Both the position numbers and the translations under genes were made by a program. Source: Emiliania huxleyi CCMP1516 (Eukaryota; Haptophyta; Isochrysidales; Noelaerhabdaceae). Taken from it: DNA of 64,000 nucleotides. Below, piece after piece: positions 19,887 to 29,827 of this stretch. Numbering within the stretch: the first letter of the stretch is position 1; each line of letters starts with the position of its first letter. The notes under the pieces were generated by a model that saw only the letters and a list, made by a program, of their open reading frames with translations, made no database searches and was not told the origin of the DNA. The DNA is taken from the NCBI RefSeq assembly GCF_000372725.1, contig NW_005196310.1, forward strand, positions 298,346-362,345. Reading direction: 5' to 3'.

Positions 19887-21540
19887 CTAGCCCTCCTCCC
19901 CACCCAAGCGCAGTGCGAGTGTGTAGAGCCTCATGTCGCACGCCGCGGCGTCGTCCAGCCGCGCCACCAGCGCCTCGCGCAATCGACTCTGGCGGCGCAG
20001 CGCCTCGCAGGAGTGAAACTGGCGGGCGAGGTGCACATCGCTCCCGCAAGTGTGAGGGTTATTCGCCCTGTGTGCGTCGGACGACATCAGGTGCGGCAGC
20101 GAGTGGTTAGACCGCCAGCCAAAAGCGTCCATCACCTTCCGCAGCAGATCGCCCAGCCTGCTGGTCGTCCCCACCAAGTCGAAGCCCTGCAGCGCGCCGC
20201 TCGCGGCACGCGCGATGCAAGCGTCGCAAGCAAACGGTAGCGGCGCTTCCGTGGCCTCCCGCCCGGCAAGCTCTGGCGCTCCGAGGCACTCAAAGTGTCG
20301 CTGGCGCGTCTCGGGTGGGCAGGCGGCAGCGGCGAGGCCACAAGTTGAAGAGCGCGACTCGGCGCGCACGCCGGTGGCCTCGCTGCGTTGAAGCAGCGGC
20401 GCGCCCAATATCCGAGTCTGAATCCCCGAGGCGAGAGGAAGGTACTTTGCCAGCGATAGTATCGCCCGCGAACGGCGCGCCGCGCCGCCGCCGCCATTGC
20501 CGCCGCCGCCGCCGCACCGTGCTGGTGATTGTGAGCCTGCCCGCGGCCGGCGGCAGCCCGTGCGGATCTCCCAGTCCACCACCGGCTCGGTGAATGGAAC
20601 AAACCAGCGGTACCTGCGGGTCTGACGCGCTGATGAGCGCGTCTGGGGCGGAGGTATGGGCGGGGCGAGGAGAAAGAGTGTCGATGAAGATCGGGACCGG
20701 CGCCAGACGAGGCGAGAGGTTGCCCGGTGTGAGGCTCGGGCAGGGAGGGGTCGGGCGCCAGGAAAGGATGTGGGCTGACGGCTCGCGAACGACGGTTATC
20801 GCCAGCAGCTTCCCCCCGGCAGCACGATAGCGACGGCGCAGGGCTGGAAGCTTTGGAGCGAGCCGCTGCAGAAAGACCGCCTAGCCAGCACGATTGTGGG
20901 CGGGTCGGAGAGCTCGGCCGCAGCTCACCGTACGGCTGGGTTGCTAGTCCAATAGCCTGCATTTGTGGCATGTGGAACTCGGCGATCACGGTCGTCTCTC
21001 GCCAGGCAGGCGTCGGCCCCTCTCTTGCCGAATCCCACGCCGACCCTGGGAAGAGCTTTTGATGGAGTGCGAGGAAGAGCAACGGGCGCCACGCATCTCG
21101 GAGCCACAAAGCAGTCGGCGTCAGCTTCTGCAGCCATGCCTGAGGAGCATCAAAATCAAGCCGTCACTCCGAGCGATACCGTGCGCATACAGTCTAAACG
21201 ATCCCATGCCAACCATCTCATGCGATAGCTGCAATGCGAGCAAGCGCGTGATGCGTGGGTGTCGCAGCATGGTCCATCTAGAGCTCCACAATGACAGATG
21301 TGCCGCCGGTCTTTGCCATGTGGAAGAAGATGAGGGCACGCGGAGTTTTGTTGCTGGGCAGATGTCGCGCAAGCGCGGGTAGTCGCTCGCGCGCCAGCAT
21401 GGTGGACTTGACAAACATAAGAACAACTAGTGTGGGACCTGCCGCGTTACCCGCCTCTGTTGTTCGGGGCAGTGAGAGACGCAGGATCTGCACGCGAAGT
21501 GGGCTCCACTCCGCATTTGCATTTTGGTTTTGGGTGTCGG
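19887..21540 (-). CDS. Sulfotransferase (PAPS-dependent, probably Golgi/secretory)
   Basis: Exon 1 near 21540-21290 encodes ALIFFHMAKTGGTSV, the 5'-phosphosulfate-binding motif (cf. H-x-P-K-T-G-G-T-S). Then 21127-20929 (LTPTALWLRDAW, VIAEFHMPQM), 20843-20759 (RYRAAGGKLLAITVVREPSA, the 3'-phosphate motif V-R-E-P...S) and 20613-19887 (YRWFVPFTEPVVDWEI, ASGIQTRILG, FDLVGTTSRLGDLLRKVM, LYTLAL). Splicing TCCTG|GC to CAG|GTACCG rebuilds HILSWYRW, with a GC donor. The join of exon 1 to exon 2 is unresolved: a stop follows SVIVEL and candidate donors lie inside GTSV. It is likely to sulfate a glycan or glycolipid. Confidence 0.65.
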
Positions 21541-21560
21541 AGATCATCCATCGCAAGCAT

Positions 21561-22654
21561 TGCTAAAAATCTCTCTCTCGCAAGCACTCATCAGTCAGCT
21601 CGGATGGATGGCCCAGGGCCGGCGGCGGTGAAGGCGTCCGTCGATGAAGGGATGTCGTCGAGGGAGCCATCGTCCTCCGCAAACGGTGCACCAGTCCAGT
21701 TGTCGGAGTTCGAGATCGCAGTCGCCCGTCGACGAACTCACGGAATGTGAGCGACTTGGTGCACGCTGGGTAGAGCATCATGGCCCGCATCTTATCCTGG
21801 GCGAGGAAGTCGCCCAGGGACCAGCTGTTGGCGTCGCCGTTTTGATCGAGCTGCATCCAAAAGGTGCATGGTTTCGTAGTCAAGCGTAAACGCCCAGGAG
21901 TTGGTGCCTGGGTGACTTGCTGATGAGAGCGCCTTCCAGGCGGGCAGTCGTGCCCCTCACCTACGGTCATACGGCGGCGTCAGAGGGGGGGAAGGGGCGC
22001 GAAGCGTGAACATGGAGGCAAGCAGGTGGTGGGCACCTGGCCAAAGCCGGCGACCTCAAAGTTGTCGTGATATCGCTGAGCGTGAGAGGGACCGGATCGG
22101 CAGCAGCACGGGAGGAGTCAGCGGCCGGAGAGGCCGGAGAGCCATCCGACGGAGGCCGGTCGTGCATCGGCGCGTCGGCCGTAGGGGCCGTAGGGGCGGC
22201 ATCCGTCGCTGCGGGTCGCTGCGGGCCGACGATTGTGGACTGATCGATCGTCGGCGGGCGGATTTCGGCTGGGACGTTCTACGGTTAAACCAAGAGCGTC
22301 GGCGCCGACACGAGAGACTTATAAGGGTAGACGGAAGAAACGCTGCTGATTGGCACTGTGCACACTCAGCGTAGACGAAAACATCCTTGAGATTTCACAC
22401 CCGACCGCATCTGGGCAGCTCCCCTCCCCGCCCGCAGCGAGGTTTCAAAGAGCCACGGGGGGCATCTTTGCGCGCGTCCTCACAAACACCCAGAGGCTCT
22501 CTAGCCCGTAACCCGATCCCAATCGTCCGGCCTCTGGGTGCGCTTCTTAGCTCCCCGGCCCTGGGCGTGCGGCTACTGACTGCACTCCAAGTGCTCCAAG
22601 TGCGCCGCACTGACCATCGGACATAGAGAACGGTGATACTGCCCGACCACGGCG
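21561..22654. other. Intergenic; weak open frame and an R2 repeat copy
   Basis: A minus-strand frame at about 21563-21900 reads TFWMQLDQNGDANSWSLGDF and SLTFREFVDGRLRSR, protein-like and possibly the remains of another sulfotransferase or an upstream exon; I could not place it. Bases about 22494-22612 are an R2 repeat copy, matching about 38572-38690, ending just 40 bases before the lipase start. Confidence 0.4.
22494..22612 (+). repeat. R2 dispersed repeat, copy 1
   Basis: About 90% identical by eye to 38572-38690, sharing CTCTCTAGCCCGTA, GGTGCGCTTCTTAGCTCCCC and GACTGCACTCCAAGTGCTCC. A shorter inverted copy lies near 12036-12090. Confidence 0.85.
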
Positions 22655-25117
22655 ATGCGGACGGCGGAGGCTGGCCGCGAGTCGTTCTGGCGCCCACTGG
22701 TCGCCTTGGCTCTCCCCGGCCTGCTGCTCCTGGTTGTTTCTTTGGCCGTGCTCGCTCCCGCGCATGGTAAGAGGATATGGGGTGACCCTTGGTGGGATAT
22801 TGGCTATCAAGGGCCAGGATTGCAGTCGCCCGCGGAGGTCCCTGACAGCCTGGGCAGCCTGGGCTTTATCGGTGTGGGCGTGACATATCTCGGTTCGTAC
22901 ATGCACACGATGTTCGCAGAGTGTGCCGCCGAGAGCACTCTCTTCAAGGAGGCAATGTACTCAGCACCCCTGCCCCGCCCTCCGGACGCAAAACCTCGCC
23001 AGCCGTTGGCCTTGGTCGTGAGCGGTGGGGGCTTCCGCACCATGACGGCCGGCATCGCCTATGCTCGCTCGCTCTCCTTTGCATTTGAGGCGCTGGGCGG
23101 GCAGCTCGGGTGGGACGACATCACGCACCTCGCCGGCAACTCGGGTGGGCAGTGGTTTGCGACCCAACTAGCCTTTTCGCGCCAGTTCTTCCTCGAGCTC
23201 ACGCGGCGCGACGCCAACGGAAGATATGTCAGCCTAGGTCACTTCTTCGACTTGTGGGGCTTGAATTACGCAAAAGGCATGTACACGGGAGACACGCCCT
23301 CCTTTGACCTTTACGACCGCTGCGCTGGCTCCCGAGTCACCTCCAAAGTCATCGGTTTGGTTCTCGGCGCGATTGCGTGGGGACTTGAGCTGGCTCACTT
23401 CCCAGCGTACAACTGGCAATCGTATATTGACCATATGCTCCATTGTAGCATTCCCGACTACGAGTCGCTTACGTTTGACGACCTGCGGCCGGGACTGCCG
23501 GAAGCGGCCCTCGTCGAGCAGCTTGCCCTTCCGCCCGACACCTGGGTGGGGAAGGACGCCGACGTTGAGCGAGTGGACGTGGAGCTGCCGCAAGGGGTCC
23601 CTGCAGACGCAACACTGCCGCTCGCGCACATCGCCAAGGCTCGCTCGTCGCAGGGTGGCTACGACGGCTTCTTCGCGCCCGCTTTAGGTGCCGGTCCCAC
23701 TTTGCAAAAGCAACCCTACACCTGCGACTGCGGGTGGACTTGGTGGACCAACTGTCCGACGGAGAGGTCGATGCTGTGGCACGCCAGAGATGACGGGTCG
23801 CCGTGCTACTCCCACTGTTGCAACCCCACCCCAAATCGGCCTCGGCCCCTTAGCCTGCGCACGCGCTTCAGCAACAGCTCGACGACGAGCCTGAGCGTCG
23901 TGGCGGCGATGTCGTCGGCGGCTGCCGGTCTGACCAGCTCGCCGACTATCGCAAAGAACGCCCTTCACACGGTCTTGGGGGCGATGGGGCCCAAGACACG
24001 GGACGCCCTGGTGACCGCCATGGCCGACGAGGCCGACTCGCTGGCATCGCCAGCAGACGTGGCAGAGGCGAGTACGAAAATATCAAAGGCAGAGGTGCGG
24101 GGCTTCGATTGGACGCTCGACAAGATGGACGAGTTTATCGACACGTGCACGCCGTTTGGGCTGCAGACTCTCGGCGTTGGCCTCGATTTGGAGTGGGAGA
24201 ACCAGCCACCGCTGCCGGAGGAGGACAAGCGGGCGTGGTCGCCACCGTACCGCGGCATCGATGGCGTCTACGTCGACAATACCGCCATGATTATGACTCT
24301 TGCCAATATGATTTACGACTGTGAGCACGACGTGACGGTCGACTGCCGCGACAGGAAGCTGGATCTGGTGCTCATCAACGATGACGACTCCTCGCAGCCG
24401 AGCACCAATGCGATCGGGCCGATGTTTCGGGACTACGGCGTGCCGGTGGGGTCGTTTGAGCCGTCCGGAATGTTCACCTCTGTTCCGTCGCGCAGAATCT
24501 TTGCGGAGGACTACCCCTCGCCGGAGCGCTGGACGCGCTACTTCACGCCCGGGGCGGATACCCATCCCTTCAAGGACTTCCAGCCCTCCCGCCTGCCTGC
24601 CGAGATCATCTCGGGCCTAGCAAACGGCCGCCTTGCCGAGTCCTTCGGGGTCTTTGCCGAATCGACCTTGGCTGCAGCGATGGCCAAGACGGGTGCCAAA
24701 GCGAATGACGTCTACAATTCAGCAGCAAACGTGATTAACCTACTCGCTAAGGTGAACCGGTCCAATGAAGGGGGCGAAGCGGCCGCCGCAGAGGTGGTCT
24801 CGAGATACCCAGGGTCGAACTTTACCCAGGGAGAGTTCACGACGATTGACAACCCGCGGTGGGGCGTCAAGGCCGGGTACACCGTCAACTTGCTCATCTT
24901 TTGCATATCCTATCCGAGCGATCCACTGCTGCGAGGGGGAATGGGTACGGACAACGACCCGCTCATCCTCGGCCCGCTCACGGCCGCCGCCTTCTTCCGC
25001 ACGCTGTACGAGCCGATCGCAAGAGACGAGATTGAACACGCGACCCCGCACCTGACAGCCTGGCTCCGCAAGCGCGCGAAAGAGCGAAATCTAAAAGCGT
25101 CGAAGGGCTGGGCGTGA
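22655..25117 (+). CDS. Patatin/cPLA2-like lipid acyl hydrolase, secretory
   Basis: Single exon, 820 residues. An N-terminal hydrophobic helix (LVALALPGLLLLVVSLAVLA) is a signal peptide or anchor. Residues about 118-130 read LALVVSGGGFRTMTAG, the glycine-rich oxyanion loop; about 155-165 HLAGNSGGQWF holds the nucleophile Ser in G-x-S-G-G; and GIDGVYVDNTA, about residue 540, supplies the D-G of the Ser-Asp dyad. This is the layout of the cPLA2/lysophospholipase family. A Cys-rich insert (CDCGWTWWTNC...CYSHCC) near residue 355 suggests disulfides and a lumenal location. It likely cleaves phospholipid acyl chains. The R2 repeat ends just upstream. Confidence 0.75.
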   Translation: MRTAEAGRESFWRPLVALALPGLLLLVVSLAVLAPAHGKRIWGDPWWDIGYQGPGLQSPAEVPDSLGSLGFIGVGVTYLGSYMHTMFAECAAESTLFKEAMYSAPLPRPPDAKPRQPLALVVSGGGFRTMTAGIAYARSLSFAFEALGGQLGWDDITHLAGNSGGQWFATQLAFSRQFFLELTRRDANGRYVSLGHFFDLWGLNYAKGMYTGDTPSFDLYDRCAGSRVTSKVIGLVLGAIAWGLELAHFPAYNWQSYIDHMLHCSIPDYESLTFDDLRPGLPEAALVEQLALPPDTWVGKDADVERVDVELPQGVPADATLPLAHIAKARSSQGGYDGFFAPALGAGPTLQKQPYTCDCGWTWWTNCPTERSMLWHARDDGSPCYSHCCNPTPNRPRPLSLRTRFSNSSTTSLSVVAAMSSAAAGLTSSPTIAKNALHTVLGAMGPKTRDALVTAMADEADSLASPADVAEASTKISKAEVRGFDWTLDKMDEFIDTCTPFGLQTLGVGLDLEWENQPPLPEEDKRAWSPPYRGIDGVYVDNTAMIMTLANMIYDCEHDVTVDCRDRKLDLVLINDDDSSQPSTNAIGPMFRDYGVPVGSFEPSGMFTSVPSRRIFAEDYPSPERWTRYFTPGADTHPFKDFQPSRLPAEIISGLANGRLAESFGVFAESTLAAAMAKTGAKANDVYNSAANVINLLAKVNRSNEGGEAAAAEVVSRYPGSNFTQGEFTTIDNPRWGVKAGYTVNLLIFCISYPSDPLLRGGMGTDNDPLILGPLTAAAFFRTLYEPIARDEIEHATPHLTAWLRKRAKERNLKASKGWA

Positions 25118-25276
25118 GAAGATGGGAATTTTTAAGCCTGAAATCGAGCTGACTTTCTTTTTCTTCATTATGTTTGCTTAGTGAAAAGCGAAACCTCTCG
25201 GCGCTCTCCGGGGGGACGCGCTCGACTACCTAGTCTGTCCTGGCCCGTACGACTGTACTGCCCGCGGAAGCTGACA

Positions 25277-26965
25277 ATGGAATACCGAACGTTAGTTATC
25301 TTCTCTGGTCTCATCTTTGCGTACTCCAACGTGAGCGGCGCCCTTGCATCGCATCCGGTGAACGGTGCTCTGGTGTTTGTGGTGGTTGGTGTTTGCCTCG
25401 GCCCGGTCGTGCTCGGCTGGTGTGCAGCTCATAGATAGCTGAATAGTAGTGTGCATCTCATAGATGACTGAATAGTAGTGTGCATCTCATAGATGACTGA
25501 ATAGCAGTTGTGAGCCTAGTGTAAGAACGCGCATGCTGGCAGGCTCGACTTTTCTATCGGCGACGAAGCGGTTCGCGAGGGGCTGAGCCTGGTTGCAGAG
25601 GTGACGCTCGCACTGGTGAGTGCTGGCTTTCACGATAGTGGGCGCGTTCAAGCATTAACCCTTCACCTCCTTTCTCCCCTGTAGGTTCTGTTCAGCGACG
25701 CAGCGAGCGCCAACCTACTCGTGCTCCGCCATTCGTACAGGCTGCCTGTCCGGCTGCTTTTGGTAGGGCTTCCGCTCACAATCATCCTCGGAGCAGGAGT
25801 CGGTTACCTCCTATTTGGTGACACTCTCTCGCCGCTGGAGGTTTTCGTCCTGGCAACCATGCTTGCGCCCACCGATGCTGCACTGGGGAAGGCAGTGGTC
25901 ACTGACAGCCGCGTGCCATCCTACATTCGAGAGGTTGGCTGCCTTCCGTCATCTTTACACGCGTGTGGCCCGTTTCAGCGCCTCCTGGCTGTTACAGGCG
26001 CTCAACCTCGAGAGCGGCTTGAATGACGGGATATGCGTGCCGGTGCTCTTCATCTTCCTCGCGCTCGTCAGCCCGGAGCGTGAGGAGCACGGCCGCCCTG
26101 CGGACCTCGCCCTGCGGCTGACTGCGGAGGCGATTGGTATCGGCGCTGTCGTCGCCGTGGCCATCACCGGGCCCGCCGTCTGGCTCTTCGAGCGGTGTGA
26201 ATCGCGGCAGTGGGTCGGGGAGAGCTGGGAGGAGGCCGCGGTGCCGTCGTTGGCGGTAGCTTGCTTTGCCAGCGCTCAGTGGTTTGGAGGGAGCGGCTTC
26301 ATCTCGTGCTTCATCGGCGGATTGTTGTTTGGTCGGCTCATCCCTCTGCCCGAGCACAAGGCACGGCTTCTCGAGGCAGCGGAGAGCGCAGGCGACGTCT
26401 TGGCCCTCGTGACATGGGTCCTTTTCGGCGCGGTGCTCATTGACGACAGCATGGCAGAGGTCACCTCGTGGCAAGTCGTTGCCTACGCTCTGCTCAGCCT
26501 GACCGTTGTGCGTATCTTGCCTGTCGTTGTCGCTCTCTCGGGGACACGGCTGAAGACTAACGAGAAGATATTCATTGGCTGGTTCGGCCCCCGCGGGCTT
26601 GCAAGCGTTGTCTTTACCATCCTCGTGATGGACGAGAGGGACCTACCAGGAGGCAAAACTATTGTCATGACAACGGCATTACTCTACGGCTGAGAAGGGG
26701 GGGCACGGTCTCACCCGATCGCGCTTTCACTTGCGCTCTCCTTGAACAGGTGGTTGCTGTTGCATGCTCTGTGCTCTTGCACGGAATGAGTGCCAATCCC
26801 CTCGTCGCTGCGCTCGAGGCGAGTCTCCGGGACAAGCACCAGCGGGGCGTTGCCGGCGCAAAAACCGACGCAGGACCAGTAGCTAGCCCAGAGGCGCGCC
26901 CCAGGCCGTACTCCTACTCACTGCAGGATGCACGCCTCTCGAGTGGGAAGAGTAGCATGCGATGA
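25277..26965 (+). CDS. CPA1-type Na+/H+ (or K+/H+) antiporter
   Basis: Five exons: 25277-25419, 25543-25615, 25685-25933, 25998-26675, 26750-26965 (about 452 residues). Diagnostic stretches are VLFSDAASANLLVL, FVLATMLAPTDAALGKAVV (the T-D helix), ALNLESGLNDGICVP (the N-D/S-G-L-N-D ion site) and FIGWFGPRGLASVVF. About ten membrane helices are visible. The sequence is closest in style to bacterial NhaP-type antiporters. The last intron has a GC donor (ACG|GCATTA), which gives IVMTT-VVAVACSVLLHGMSA; without it the frame ends in a stop at once. The first intron carries a 30-base tandem repeat. Confidence 0.8.
25426..25511 (+). repeat. Intronic 30-base tandem repeat, about 2.8 copies
   Basis: Unit ends CATAGATGACTGAATAGTAG. 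It lies inside the first intron of the antiporter gene. Confidence 0.93.
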
Positions 26966-27201
26966 GAGAGAACACACACACATGGACAGAGTCAGAGAGT
27001 TTGTTTCCCCCTTTTGTAATAGACGCGGCTGGTATCACTTGTGTCTATCAGCGTCTCCGACTCCGTCTGTCGCACCAAATAATAGAGCGCTCTCTAATCT
27101 CACAGTCACACGTCTCTCTGTCCAGACCAGGTCGAGACTCTATAATAGTGTTGATCGAATCGAGTCGAGGTCTGCCGTAGCTAGAGTAGTGTTACACGTG
27201 T

Positions 27202-29568
27202 TCATCGCTCGCCAACGGGGCAGCACGTGCGGACTGGCAGCGTGAGGTCCTCCGGCTCGCCCGGCAGCGCACACGAGGCGACTTGCACGCATGCGAACGG
27301 GCCGTAAAATTCGCCATCCACGAGGAGCGAAAAGCGCTCCCCGGCCGCCGCCGCCGCCGCCGCTGGCCCGGACAGCCGCTGTCGTGGATCGGCATTCGCC
27401 GCGGCCGCCGAGGGGAGACCCGCCGTGATTGTCGCCGCTCGCACGTAGCGTGGAGGTGCGTCCGCGTGGCGGCTGCCGCGGCCGCCGGTGCTGCAGCGGA
27501 AGAGGAGTCTGGGCGAGGTCGCCGGCTCGTGCGGCGCGGTCGAGAAGTTTTCAAAGCTGAGAGCGGAGAAGCGGCCGGCCATCGGGAGGCCGGGCGTGTG
27601 CACCTCGCCCCGAGGGTCGCTCAGCGAGAGGGCGAGGGTCAGGCCGACGCCGTTCGCCACGGACTGCTCCGAGGGCTCGGCCGAGGCCGACGCGCCGCCG
27701 AGCACCTCCACGCTGCACGCGAAGGCGATCGTCACGAAGGGCGGCGAGCCTGTCCTCGCGGGCGGCGCGAGCCAGCAGCGAGCCTCGAAGACGGCGAGCT
27801 CGAGAGTGTGGCCCGCGTGGCGAAAGTACTGCTCGGCCAGAACGCTCCTCCACGGGTCAGCCGGCGGCGGGGTCGGGGGCGGCGACGGGGGCGCCCCGCC
27901 CGCGTCCGCGCGAGGCAGGGTGAGCTGAGGCGCGGTCGGCTGCCCGAGGGCAAGCGGCGCGAAGACGTGCTTGCGGTACCCGCCGTCGCGCGCGCTCAAG
28001 TACTGCGCGAGCGTGCTCGACTCCTCGACGGGGACGAGGTAGAAGCGCCACTCGACCAGCGCGCACAGGTCGGGGTAGGCGCCGCGCAGCACGACGTACG
28101 CCTGGAGGAGGGCGTGCAGCGCGCCGTCCCCGCCCACCGCCGCCACGCGGAGAGGCGGCGCCGGCTGGCCGGGCGGAGCGAGCTCGGCGAGCTGAGCGAG
28201 CCGCTCGTGCAGGGGGGGCAGCAGCGGGCTGTACAGGTACCGCCGCCCCGCCAACCGCTCCGCCGCCTCGCGCAGCTCGCGCGTGCGAGTGTATCTTGCG
28301 CTCCCGCCGGCGGAGCTCACCAGCGGCCGCAGCGCCAGAGGGGGAAGGTGCGGCTCCGGCGAGGTGGCGGCTCCGCTGCCGCCGACCACCGCCGCCGCGA
28401 GCTGCTGCACCGTCTCCTGCAGCTTTGCGCACTGCCTCTCCTTGACCGCCGTCCAGAGAGGGTCGCTCGGCGAGCCGTCGCCGGAAGCGAGCAGGGCCGC
28501 GTCCACCGCCGTCGCGGCGAGGCGCAGCACGTCCTCGCGGCTCTCGAGCGCGGAGCCGGAGGAAACGGCGGCAGAGCCGGAGGGGGCGGGCCGTCGCGAG
28601 TCGCCGCCGCGCGCGAGCGCGAGGAGCATCGAGCGGAGTGCCTCGCACACCGCCGCCTTGTGCTCCTCCTCGGTCGCCTCCCGAGGCAGCAGCAGCTCGC
28701 GCGCCGCCCGTGCCCAGTCCGAGGCGGGCCGCTCGTCGAAGGCGCAGTACACGGTGTGCCCCAGCGCGAGGAGGAGGGCGGCCTCGCTCTGGGCGCAAAG
28801 CGCCCTCCGCAGCCACCGCGCGTCCGCGTCGACGGCGAGCCACGCCCCACCCGCGGGCAGCGCAGCCTCGGCGTGGGTGGCCGAGAGGAGCTCGGCAGCC
28901 GCTGAGCCGGCTGGCTCGGGCCACAGCAGCAGGGCTTTGGCCGCCGATCGCAGTGCGGAGAGCCTCTCGCCGGAGAGGCGGTGCTGAGAGCGGACGAGGC
29001 TGCGCGCCAGAGCGAGCACCGCCAGCGCACGCTGCGGAGACAGCAGGGGCCCCAGCCGGAGGAGCCCGCAGATGGTCTTGACCATCGTCCCGATACGAAG
29101 GTCCGCCGTGCCGGGTCGAAGCAGAAACTGGGTGGCCAGCGCGCAGGAGTGGTCGTCGCTCTCGTCGTCGGTGGCCATACCGACGAGCGATGTCACGCTA
29201 CTCGCCGCCTCTTTACAGCCCACCAACCCCAGCAGCGCAGAGGCGGGCTCGCCAAGAGAGCCGAGCGTCTTTGCGGCCCGAGCGAAGTCCTTGTGGTTGG
29301 GATCGATCGGTGCTCCGTACAGGACGAGCTGGGCCATCGTTGCCATCAGCGTGGCGCGAGAGACGTGGGACCGCGCTGACGCGCCGCCTTCTCCCTCTGC
29401 TGCAGGCGAGGCCGCGAGACGGTCGGCGAGGGCTACAAACAAGGCGGTCGCGGCCGCGCTCGAGGAGTTGGCCCGCTGCCAGAAGGAGTGGTAGGAAGCC
29501 AGGGTGGCGTGCGGCTCGATGTCTAGCGTCACCGCGCCGCGAGACTTTCCAAAGATGGTTGAGCGCAT
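27202..29568 (-). CDS. PI3K p101 (PIK3R5/6)-like regulatory protein, tentative
   Basis: Single exon, 788 residues. The N-terminal 400 residues are Ala/Leu-rich helical pairs, a likely alpha-solenoid. The C-terminal half has PLRVAAVGGDGALHALLQAY, then CALVEWRFYLVPVEESSTLA and QYLSARDGGYRKHVFAPL, then EQYFRHAGHTLELAVFEARC. In animal p101 I recall the same order: LRVVVFGSD...ARAYSNLRR, LQFFYVPV, SHYLGMLDPWYERNV, YYCRFA..PVLLQVYQ. If right, it would be an adaptor linking a lipid kinase to upstream signals. PACS-type sorting proteins have a similar tail and are the main alternative. The A6GA2GA3 tract lies about 70 bases upstream. Confidence 0.45.
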   Translation of the reverse strand: MRSTIFGKSRGAVTLDIEPHATLASYHSFWQRANSSSAAATALFVALADRLAASPAAEGEGGASARSHVSRATLMATMAQLVLYGAPIDPNHKDFARAAKTLGSLGEPASALLGLVGCKEAASSVTSLVGMATDDESDDHSCALATQFLLRPGTADLRIGTMVKTICGLLRLGPLLSPQRALAVLALARSLVRSQHRLSGERLSALRSAAKALLLWPEPAGSAAAELLSATHAEAALPAGGAWLAVDADARWLRRALCAQSEAALLLALGHTVYCAFDERPASDWARAARELLLPREATEEEHKAAVCEALRSMLLALARGGDSRRPAPSGSAAVSSGSALESREDVLRLAATAVDAALLASGDGSPSDPLWTAVKERQCAKLQETVQQLAAAVVGGSGAATSPEPHLPPLALRPLVSSAGGSARYTRTRELREAAERLAGRRYLYSPLLPPLHERLAQLAELAPPGQPAPPLRVAAVGGDGALHALLQAYVVLRGAYPDLCALVEWRFYLVPVEESSTLAQYLSARDGGYRKHVFAPLALGQPTAPQLTLPRADAGGAPPSPPPTPPPADPWRSVLAEQYFRHAGHTLELAVFEARCWLAPPARTGSPPFVTIAFACSVEVLGGASASAEPSEQSVANGVGLTLALSLSDPRGEVHTPGLPMAGRFSALSFENFSTAPHEPATSPRLLFRCSTGGRGSRHADAPPRYVRAATITAGLPSAAAANADPRQRLSGPAAAAAAAGERFSLLVDGEFYGPFACVQVASCALPGEPEDLTLPVRTCCPVGER

Positions 29569-29827
29569 GGCGTCACTATGTGAGCACTTCTTGCTTGGCG
29601 ACTTCCGGGGCTGGCGACCGACATTCGGACGTCCGTGAAAAAAGAAGAAACCCGGCCTTTTTTGTGTGAGCTGTGTGCGTGCCTACACAAAAGTGAAAAA
29701 GGCAATGCCTGGAGGCCACGTGATGTAGTGCTCATCGACCCTCTGAGTGGTCCTCTCGTTCCCCGCAAAACACTCCCCCCAGCCCCCTCAACGGCGTGGG
29801 GCGGCTGCCGCCCGACACCCGCCCCGG

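Noticed and set aside
25277-26965. Bacterial contamination suspected from the NhaP-like antiporter and UPRT
   Set aside because: The antiporter has four introns, one with the local GC donor type, and both genes lie among clearly eukaryotic ones on continuous sequence.
27283-28905. 540-codon plus-strand open frame
   Set aside because: Antisense shadow of the p101-like gene; Arg-rich composition from GC-rich third positions, no domain pattern.
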